From Comamonadaceae bacterium (GTDB lineage: Bacteria; Pseudomonadota; Gammaproteobacteria; Burkholderiales; Burkholderiaceae_C): a stretch of DNA of 7,185 nt. Shown one piece after another: positions 1-7,185 of the stretch; within the stretch, counting starts at the first letter, position 1, and each line of letters opens with the position of its first letter. The notes beneath the pieces are model-generated. The model was not told the DNA's origin, did no database searches, and saw nothing but the letters and a program-made list of their open reading frames with translations. The position numbers and the translations under genes were made by a program. Where the stretch lies: NCBI GenBank assembly GCA_947452325.1, contig CANGCZ010000079.1, positions 1-7,185 on the forward strand, in the 5' to 3' direction.

Positions 1-87
1 GGAGAGGGCGGGATTCGAACCCGCGGAGGGCTATTAACCCTCACACGCTTTCCAGGCGTGCGACTTAAACCGCTCATCCACCTCTCC
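1..87 (-). tRNA. tRNA-Ser (anticodon GGA), 3' end at window edge
   Basis: Read on the minus strand, the segment folds as a class II tRNA. The acceptor strand GGAGAGG (87-81) pairs with CCTCTCC (7-1). The anticodon stem CACGC (60-56) pairs with GCGTG (48-44) around the loop CTGGAAA, with anticodon GGA at 53-51, which reads the serine codons UCC and UCU. A long variable arm (GAGGG/CCCTC around TTAATA) and a T arm with loop TTCGAAT follow, both as expected for tRNA-Ser. The discriminator base and any encoded CCA lie just outside the window. The gene is transcribed away from the protein-coding operon. No integrase or second copy of the tRNA 3' end is seen, so nothing marks it as an occupied integration site. 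Confidence 0.96.
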
Positions 88-97
88 TGATTCTGTC

Positions 98-106
98 ATT
101 GTAGCA
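98..106 (-). promoter_or_regulatory. Extended -10 promoter element for tRNA-Ser
   Basis: The minus strand reads TGCTACAAT here, a close match to the extended -10 consensus TGnTATAAT. It ends 10 nt before the mature 5' end of the tRNA. Transcription would therefore start within a few bases of position 91, giving a very short leader for RNase P to remove. No good TTGACA-like -35 is seen at the usual distance, which an extended -10 can compensate for. The match and position are seen directly; promoter activity is inferred. Confidence 0.5.
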
Positions 107-126
107 GTCGGGTCGGCGGGTACACT
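99..126 (+). promoter_or_regulatory. Candidate sigma-70 promoter for the decarboxylase operon
   Basis: A -35-like TTGTAG (99-104) and a -10-like TACACT (121-126) are separated by 16 nt. They would start transcription near 133 and leave a leader of about 40 nt before the ATG at 173. The match is modest, especially the -35. The -35 lies on the same bases as the tRNA -10 on the other strand. It is the best candidate in the only intergenic stretch ahead of the four genes, but the real promoter could differ. Confidence 0.25.
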
Positions 127-162
127 TTCGGGTTTGGCAGCCGATAAGCGCGCAACCCCCAC

Positions 163-166
163 GGAG
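163..166 (+). promoter_or_regulatory. Ribosome binding site of the decarboxylase gene
   Basis: GGAG lies 6 nt upstream of the ATG at 173, an ideal Shine-Dalgarno spacing. This decides the start: the longer in-frame reading from TTG at 134 has no comparable site before it, and its first 13 residues do not resemble the family N-terminus. Confidence 0.75.
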
Positions 167-172
167 CAGTTG

Positions 173-2458
173 ATGAAATTTCGTTTCCCTATCGTCATCA
201 TTGATGAAGATTTTCGTTCTGAGAACACCTCGGGTTTGGGCATTCGCGCGCTGGCCCAGGCCATCGAAGGCGAGGGTTACGAAGTCATGGGCGTGACCAG
301 TTACGGGGACTTGAGTCAGTTTGCCCAGCAGCAGTCACGCGCCAGTGCATTTATTTTGTCTATTGACGACGAAGAATTCACACCCGGACCCGACCTTGAC
401 CCGGCTGTATTGAATTTGCGCAGTTTCATTGACGAGGTGCGCCGCAAAAACGCTGATGTGCCTATTTATGTCTATGGTGAAACCAAAACCTCACGCCATT
501 TGCCTAACGACATATTGCGAGAGTTGCATGGTTTTATTCACATGTTCGAAGACACGCCCGAGTTCGTCGCGCGTCACATCATCCGCGAAGCCAAAAGCTA
601 TTTGGAAGGTGTTCAACCGCCTTTCTTCAAGGCTTTACTGGATTACGCCGAAGACGGTTCCTATTCCTGGCATTGCCCCGGTCACTCTGGCGGCGTAGCT
701 TTTTTGAAAAGCCCGGTAGGACAGATGTTCCACCAGTTTTTCGGCGAAAACATGTTGCGCGCTGACGTGTGCAACGCGGTGGAAGAACTGGGTCAGTTGC
801 TGGACCATGACGGCGCCATTGGCGAAAGCGAGCGCAACGCCGCGCGTATTTTCAATGCCGACCATTGTTTCTTTGTGACCAACGGCACCAGCACCTCCAA
901 CAAAATCGTTTGGCACCATACCGTGGCCCCCGGTGATGTGGTGGTGGTTGACCGCAACTGCCATAAATCGGTGCTGCACGCCATCATCATGACCGGCGCG
1001 ATTCCTGTTTTTCTCAAACCCACGCGCAACCATTTCGGCATCATTGGACCGATACCTAAAAGCGAGTTTGAGCCTGAAGCCATCAAAGCCAAGATCAAAG
1101 CCAATCCCTTGCTCAAAGGCCAGGATGTGAAAGCCATCAAACCCAAGGTCATGACATTGACACAGTCGACTTATGACGGGGTGCTTTACAACACCGAGAC
1201 CATCAAAGACATGCTCGACGGCTATGTGCCCAATTTGCATTTTGATGAAGCCTGGTTGCCTCACGCAGCCTTTCATCCTTTTTACGGCACGTTTCACGCC
1301 ATGGGTAAAAAGCGCATGCGACCCAAAGAGGCCATGGTGTATTCCACGCAGTCTGTGCACAAATTGCTTGCAGGTATCAGCCAGGCCAGCCATGTCTTGG
1401 TTCAAGATTCACAGGAAAACAAACTCGATAGGCATTTGTTCAACGAAGCCTATCTGATGCACACCAGCACCAGCCCTCAGTACAGCATCATTGCCAGTTG
1501 TGACGTTGCTGCCGCCATGATGGAGCCACCCGGCGGCACTGCATTGGTGGAAGAAAGCATTGCCGAAGCGCTGGACTTTCGTCGCGCCATGCGCAAAGTC
1601 GATGCCGAATACGGCAAGGACTGGTGGTTCAAGGTATGGGGCCCCGACAACCTGGTAGAAGATGGCGTCGGACGCGCTGACGACTGGGTGATCAAGGCGG
1701 AGAAAAAAGGGCGTACCAAAAAAACGGATGCGCCTAATTGGCATGGTTTTGGCGATCTGGCCGATGGTTTCAATATGCTGGACCCGATCAAGGCCACCAT
1801 AGTGACGCCGGGTTTGCGCCTGGACGGTAAGTTTGATGACGCAGGCATTCCAGCCAGCATTGTGACCAAATTTTTGGCCGAGCACGGTGTGATCGTAGAA
1901 AAAACCGGTCTCTACAGTTTCTTCATCATGTTCACCATTGGCATCACCAAAGGCCGTTGGAATTCTTTGTTGACTGCCTTGCAGCAGTTCAAAGACGACT
2001 ACGACCGTAACCAGCCCATGTGGCGCATCCTGCCCGAGTTCTGTCAAAAGCATCCCAAGTACGAGCGCATGGGTTTGCGTGACTTGTGCCACCACATACA
2101 CACTTTGTACGCCAAGCACGATATCGCGCGTTTGACCACCGAGATGTATTTGAGCGATTTGAAACCCGCGATGAAGCCCAGCGATGCGTATGCACAAATC
2201 GCGCACCGCAACACCGAGCGCGTGCCGATTGATGATTTGCTCGGTCGCATCACTACCAGTCTGGTCACACCTTACCCCCCAGGTATTCCGCTGTTGATTC
2301 CCGGTGAAGTGTTCAATAAGAAAATCATCGACTATTTGAAATTCGCGCGTGAGTTCAACCTCAAAAGCCCTGGTTTTGAAACCGACATACACGGCCTGGT
2401 CGAGGAAAAAGACGAGCAGGGCGTCACACACTATTTTGCAGATTGCGTCAAACTTTAA
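173..2458 (+). CDS. Orn/Lys/Arg decarboxylase, PLP-dependent (fold type I, large bacterial family)
   Basis: Cytoplasmic enzyme that removes the alpha-carboxyl group of a basic amino acid to give a diamine or agmatine. At 761 residues it matches AdiA/CadA/SpeC-type enzymes (about 710-755). Residues 1 to about 140 are the response-regulator-like wing domain (starts MKFRFPIVIIDEDF). The PLP domain follows, with CPGHSGG at 168, NGTSTSN at 237 (phosphate binding), FDEAW with Asp358 (pyridine nitrogen) and SVHK with Lys397 as the Schiff-base lysine. The C-terminal domain has PYPPG at 700-704 and ends in a PGFETDIHG segment. All key residues are present. Start chosen at ATG 173 because of GGAG 6 nt upstream. 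Substrate is uncertain: the sequence mixes features I recall from arginine, lysine and ornithine enzymes. No antiporter gene (adiC, cadB or potE type) adjoins it, so a biosynthetic role is as likely as acid resistance. A Lys-rich stretch at about 507-517 is coded by A6 and A7 runs. Confidence 0.93.
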   Translation: MKFRFPIVIIDEDFRSENTSGLGIRALAQAIEGEGYEVMGVTSYGDLSQFAQQQSRASAFILSIDDEEFTPGPDLDPAVLNLRSFIDEVRRKNADVPIYVYGETKTSRHLPNDILRELHGFIHMFEDTPEFVARHIIREAKSYLEGVQPPFFKALLDYAEDGSYSWHCPGHSGGVAFLKSPVGQMFHQFFGENMLRADVCNAVEELGQLLDHDGAIGESERNAARIFNADHCFFVTNGTSTSNKIVWHHTVAPGDVVVVDRNCHKSVLHAIIMTGAIPVFLKPTRNHFGIIGPIPKSEFEPEAIKAKIKANPLLKGQDVKAIKPKVMTLTQSTYDGVLYNTETIKDMLDGYVPNLHFDEAWLPHAAFHPFYGTFHAMGKKRMRPKEAMVYSTQSVHKLLAGISQASHVLVQDSQENKLDRHLFNEAYLMHTSTSPQYSIIASCDVAAAMMEPPGGTALVEESIAEALDFRRAMRKVDAEYGKDWWFKVWGPDNLVEDGVGRADDWVIKAEKKGRTKKTDAPNWHGFGDLADGFNMLDPIKATIVTPGLRLDGKFDDAGIPASIVTKFLAEHGVIVEKTGLYSFFIMFTIGITKGRWNSLLTALQQFKDDYDRNQPMWRILPEFCQKHPKYERMGLRDLCHHIHTLYAKHDIARLTTEMYLSDLKPAMKPSDAYAQIAHRNTERVPIDDLLGRITTSLVTPYPPGIPLLIPGEVFNKKIIDYLKFAREFNLKSPGFETDIHGLVEEKDEQGVTHYFADCVKL

Positions 2459-2464
2459 ATAACC

Positions 2465-4622
<2,158 letters not shown>

Positions 4623-4645
<23 letters not shown>

Positions 4646-4679
4646 AGCCGATCAGTTGTATTTCACATGGCATTGACCG
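4623..4679 (+). repeat. Short imperfect direct repeat across the scpA/meaB junction
   Basis: GGCATTGACCG occurs at 4630-4640, in the last codons of scpA, and again at 4669-4679, over the start of meaB. Allowing one gap and one mismatch, the similarity extends left to 4623 and 4663, giving 16 matches in 18 columns. The copies are 39 nt apart and both read Ala-Leu-Thr in the same frame. It could be a small local duplication or chance; no protein family or mobile element is implied. Confidence 0.4.
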
Positions 4680-5680
4680 TCAATGGCTTGCTCGCAGACA
4701 TTCTGGGCTCGGACAACCTGACCCAGCGTCGCGCCATTGCCAAGGCTATTACCCTGCTTGAATCCACCAGAGCAGATCATCGAGAACAAGCGGATGACTT
4801 ACTCACCCAGTTGCTGCCACGCACCGGTCAAAGTCTGAGACTCGGTTTAAGCGGTGTGCCCGGTGTGGGAAAAAGCACGTTGATAGAAAACCTAGGCTTA
4901 TGGTTGATAGAGCAAGGGCACAAAGTAGCAGTGCTTGCCATTGACCCTTCATCCACGGTCTCAGGCGGTTCTATTCTTGGCGACAAAACACGCATGGAGC
5001 ATTTGTCTGTCCATGCCTCAGCCTTTATCAGACCCAGCCCCAGCAGCGGTAACTTGGGCGGTGTGGCGGAAAAAACCCGCGAATGCATGCTGGTTTGTGA
5101 AGCTGCCGGTTACGACGTTGTGATTGTTGAAACAGTCGGTGTGGGGCAGAGCGAAACTGCTGTCGCGGGTATGACCGATATGTTTGTGCTGATGCAGTTG
5201 CCCAATGCAGGTGATGATTTGCAGGCCATCAAAAAGGGCGTCATGGAATTGGCTGATTTGATTGTCATCAACAAAGCTGATATTGATGAGGACGCAGCCC
5301 GCCGCGCCGAGGCTTTCATTCAAAGTGCGCTGCATTTGCTGGGCCACCACCCTGCTGATGAGATTCCAGTATGGCAGGCCGAAGTCATGAGGCTCAGTGC
5401 TTTGAACGGCAGCGGCTTAAAAGAATTGTGGGACAAGGTCACGCATTTCAAACAATTGCAAACTGGCAATGGAAAATGGTTACAACGTCGCCAAACTCAG
5501 GCATTGACCTGGATGAACGAGCGTATACAGTCAGGCTTGAAGGACGCATTCATTCAACACGCAGGCGTAGCCGCTGCACTGTCACACATGCAACAGGAAG
5601 TACTCTCGGGCCGCATCGCTGCTTCCACGGCGGCGCGACAATTGCTGGCTTTGGCATCCCGCCCTGTGGCTGATAGCTAA
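4667..5680 (+). CDS. meaB: MeaB/ArgK family G3E GTPase, methylmalonyl-CoA mutase chaperone
   Basis: P-loop GTPase that binds methylmalonyl-CoA mutase, gates delivery of adenosylcobalamin and guards the enzyme against inactivation. At 337 residues it is close to E. coli ArgK/YgfD (331). It shows the Walker A GVPGVGKST at 63-71, the DPSS segment at 93-96 followed by SGGSILGDKTRM, ETVGVGQSE at 155-163 (Walker B and switch region) and NKAD at 202-205 (guanine recognition). The last 80 or so residues are the helical dimerisation tail. Homologues were long labelled LAO/AO transport ATPase, a misnomer. The gene lies 21 nt after the mutase in the same frame, the usual partner arrangement. No clear Shine-Dalgarno precedes ATG 4667, and no other in-frame start exists between it and the scpA stop codon, so the start is secure unless an internal codon is used. 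Confidence 0.96.
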   Translation: MALTVNGLLADILGSDNLTQRRAIAKAITLLESTRADHREQADDLLTQLLPRTGQSLRLGLSGVPGVGKSTLIENLGLWLIEQGHKVAVLAIDPSSTVSGGSILGDKTRMEHLSVHASAFIRPSPSSGNLGGVAEKTRECMLVCEAAGYDVVIVETVGVGQSETAVAGMTDMFVLMQLPNAGDDLQAIKKGVMELADLIVINKADIDEDAARRAEAFIQSALHLLGHHPADEIPVWQAEVMRLSALNGSGLKELWDKVTHFKQLQTGNGKWLQRRQTQALTWMNERIQSGLKDAFIQHAGVAAALSHMQQEVLSGRIAASTAARQLLALASRPVADS

Positions 5681-5693
5681 AAAGAAAACCAAA

Positions 5694-5698
5694 GAGGA
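5694..5698 (+). promoter_or_regulatory. Ribosome binding site of pccB
   Basis: GAGGA lies 6 nt upstream of ATG 5705 in a purine-rich leader. It is the strongest Shine-Dalgarno of the internal genes, in contrast with scpA and meaB, which have none that can be recognised. It fixes the pccB start, since the encoded N-terminus (MQEIIHQLEEKRAAARLGGG) also begins where the family does. Confidence 0.75.
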
Positions 5699-5704
5699 TT
5701 TGAT

Positions 5705-7185
5705 ATGCAGGAAATCATTCATCAGCTGGAAGAAAAGCGCGCAGCCGCTCGCTTGGGCGGCGGCGAAAAACGCATTGCCGCTCAGCACAGCAAAGGCAAA
5801 CTCACTGCCCGCGAACGCCTCGAGGTGTTGCTGGATGAAGGCACGTTTGAAGAATGGGACATGTTCGTCGAGCACCGTTGCACAGACTTCGGCATGCAAG
5901 ACAGCAAGATACCCGGCGATGGTGTGGTGACAGGCTACGGCATGATCAATGGCCGCTTGGTGTTTGTGTACAGTCAGGATTTCACGGTGTACGGTGGCGC
6001 TTTGTCTGAAAGCCATGCAGAAAAAATTTGCAAGATCATGGACCAGGCGATGAAAGTGGGCGCACCAGTCATCGGTTTGAACGACTCGGGTGGTGCACGT
6101 ATCCAAGAAGGCGTGGCTTCACTGGGTGGATATGCCGAGGTGTTTCAGCGCAACGTGATGGCCAGTGGCGTGGTGCCGCAAATCAGCATGATCATGGGGC
6201 CGTCTGCCGGTGGCGCGGTGTATTCGCCAGCGCTCACCGATTTCATCTTCATGGTCAAAGACAGTTCCTACATGTTTGTCACCGGTCCTGATGTGGTGAA
6301 AACCGTCACGCACGAAGAGGTCAGTGCCGAAGAGTTGGGCGGAGCCGTTACCCACACCACCAAAAGCGGTGTGGCTGATCTGGCGTTCAACAACGATGTC
6401 GAAGCTTTGTTGATGCTGCGCCGTTTGTACAACTACCTGCCTTTGAACAACCGAGAAAAACCACCGGTGCGGCCCAGCGGCGACCCGACCGAGCGCATGG
6501 ACCTGAGTTTGGACACGCTGGTGCCGGACAACCCGAACATGCCTTACGACATGAAAGAGTTGATTCTCAAAACCGTAGATGACGGTGACTTCTTCGAGTT
6601 GCAACCCGAGTACGCGAAAAACATACTCATCGGTTTTGCGCGTATGGCCGGACAAACCGTGGGCATCGTCGCCAACCAACCGCTGGTGCTGGCAGGTTGT
6701 TTGGATATCAAGAGCTCGATCAAAGCAGGGCGGTTTGTGCGTTTTTGCGATGCGTTCAATATTCCAGTCATCACGTTTGTTGATGTGCCAGGTTTCATGC
6801 CGGGTACCTCACAGGAGTTCGGCGGCATCATCAAACACGGCGCCAAATTGCTGTATGCCTATGCCGAATGCACGGTGCCGAAAATCACTGTCATCACGCG
6901 CAAGGCTTATGGCGGCGCGTATGACGTGATGGCCTCCAAGCATTTGCGCGGCGATGTGAATTTCGCCTGGCCACACGCCGAGATTGCCGTGATGGGCGCC
7001 AAAGGCGCGGTGGAAATCATCTTCCGCGAAGACAAAGGCGACCCGGAAAAACTCGCGGCCAAAGAGGCCGAATACAAAGCCCGCTTTGCCAACCCGTTTG
7101 TGGCCGGTGCGCGTGGCTTTATCGATGACGTGATATTGCCAAGCGAAACCCGCAAACGCATTTGCCGCTCGCTGGTGATGTTGAA
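5705..7185 (+). CDS. pccB: Propionyl-CoA carboxylase beta subunit (carboxyltransferase), 3' truncated by window
   Basis: Transfers carboxyl from biotin, carried by the alpha subunit, to propionyl-CoA to form (S)-methylmalonyl-CoA; part of a cytoplasmic alpha6-beta6 complex. The frame is open for 493 codons to the window edge; the family is about 510 residues, so some 17 are missing. Two crotonase-fold halves are visible. The N-terminal half has NDSGGARIQEG from Asn126, IMGPSAGGAVYSPALTD and SYMFVTGPDVVKTVTHEEV. The C-terminal half has DVPGFMPGTSQEFGGIIKHG and AYGGAYDVMASKHL. The two Gly-Gly segments form the oxyanion holes. Asp407 in AYGGAYD matches the position linked to propionyl preference in Streptomyces PccB, which supports PCC over acetyl-CoA carboxylase. 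It starts 24 nt after meaB with a good ribosome binding site. A biotin-carrying pccA gene is expected just downstream but is not in view. Confidence 0.96.
   Translation, partial: MQEIIHQLEEKRAAARLGGGEKRIAAQHSKGKLTARERLEVLLDEGTFEEWDMFVEHRCTDFGMQDSKIPGDGVVTGYGMINGRLVFVYSQDFTVYGGALSESHAEKICKIMDQAMKVGAPVIGLNDSGGARIQEGVASLGGYAEVFQRNVMASGVVPQISMIMGPSAGGAVYSPALTDFIFMVKDSSYMFVTGPDVVKTVTHEEVSAEELGGAVTHTTKSGVADLAFNNDVEALLMLRRLYNYLPLNNREKPPVRPSGDPTERMDLSLDTLVPDNPNMPYDMKELILKTVDDGDFFELQPEYAKNILIGFARMAGQTVGIVANQPLVLAGCLDIKSSIKAGRFVRFCDAFNIPVITFVDVPGFMPGTSQEFGGIIKHGAKLLYAYAECTVPKITVITRKAYGGAYDVMASKHLRGDVNFAWPHAEIAVMGAKGAVEIIFREDKGDPEKLAAKEAEYKARFANPFVAGARGFIDDVILPSETRKRICRSLVML

Noticed and set aside
1..87. 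tRNA-Ser as an attachment site for an integrated element.
   Set aside because: The adjacent genes are core metabolism, there is no integrase, and no repeat of the tRNA 3' end is visible in the window.
88..172. A riboswitch (for example cobalamin) or polyamine-sensing leader ahead of the operon.
   Set aside because: The gap is only 85 nt, most of it used by promoter elements. No B12-box-like sequence or extended hairpin was seen here or before scpA.
635..1405. A 256-codon minus-strand open frame inside the decarboxylase gene.
   Set aside because: It is fully antisense to conserved PLP-domain coding sequence and shows no recognisable motif or ribosome binding site.
6119..6679. A 186-codon minus-strand open frame inside pccB.
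   Set aside because: It is antisense to conserved carboxyltransferase sequence and has the same low-information composition as the other shadows.

Overview
The window looks like ordinary chromosomal DNA from a proteobacterium, most likely a betaproteobacterium of the order Burkholderiales (Comamonadaceae-like). This rests on moderate GC content judged by eye, heavy TTG and CAA codon use, and the character of the proteins. The taxon is an inference, because no marker gene settles it.

Layout: (1) Positions 1-87, minus strand: a class II tRNA-Ser with anticodon GGA, lacking only its extreme 3' end at the window edge. (2) Positions 88-172: a short divergent intergenic region. It holds an extended -10 element reading toward the tRNA, a weaker candidate promoter reading toward the operon, and a clear ribosome binding site. 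(3) Positions 173-2458: a PLP-dependent Orn/Lys/Arg decarboxylase of the large fold-type I family. (4) Positions 2465-4645: single-chain adenosylcobalamin-dependent methylmalonyl-CoA mutase. (5) Positions 4667-5680: the MeaB/ArgK GTPase that protects and loads the mutase. (6) Positions 5705 to the end: the carboxyltransferase (beta) subunit of propionyl-CoA carboxylase, cut off by the window roughly 17 residues before its expected end.

The four protein genes lie on the plus strand with gaps of only 6, 21 and 24 nt and no terminator between them, so they probably form one transcription unit. Three of them are one pathway: propionyl-CoA is carboxylated to methylmalonyl-CoA by PccB with a biotin-bearing alpha subunit not in the window, and methylmalonyl-CoA is rearranged to succinyl-CoA by the mutase, kept active by MeaB. 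The epimerase between these steps and PccA are not seen here. The first gene makes a polyamine (putrescine, cadaverine or agmatine) and has no obvious metabolic tie to the rest.

I found no mobile element, CRISPR array, phage gene or novel system. The points most worth a second look are the tight coupling of an amino acid decarboxylase to the propionate genes, an in-frame near-duplicate of about 17 bp across the scpA/meaB junction, and the mixed substrate signatures of the decarboxylase.
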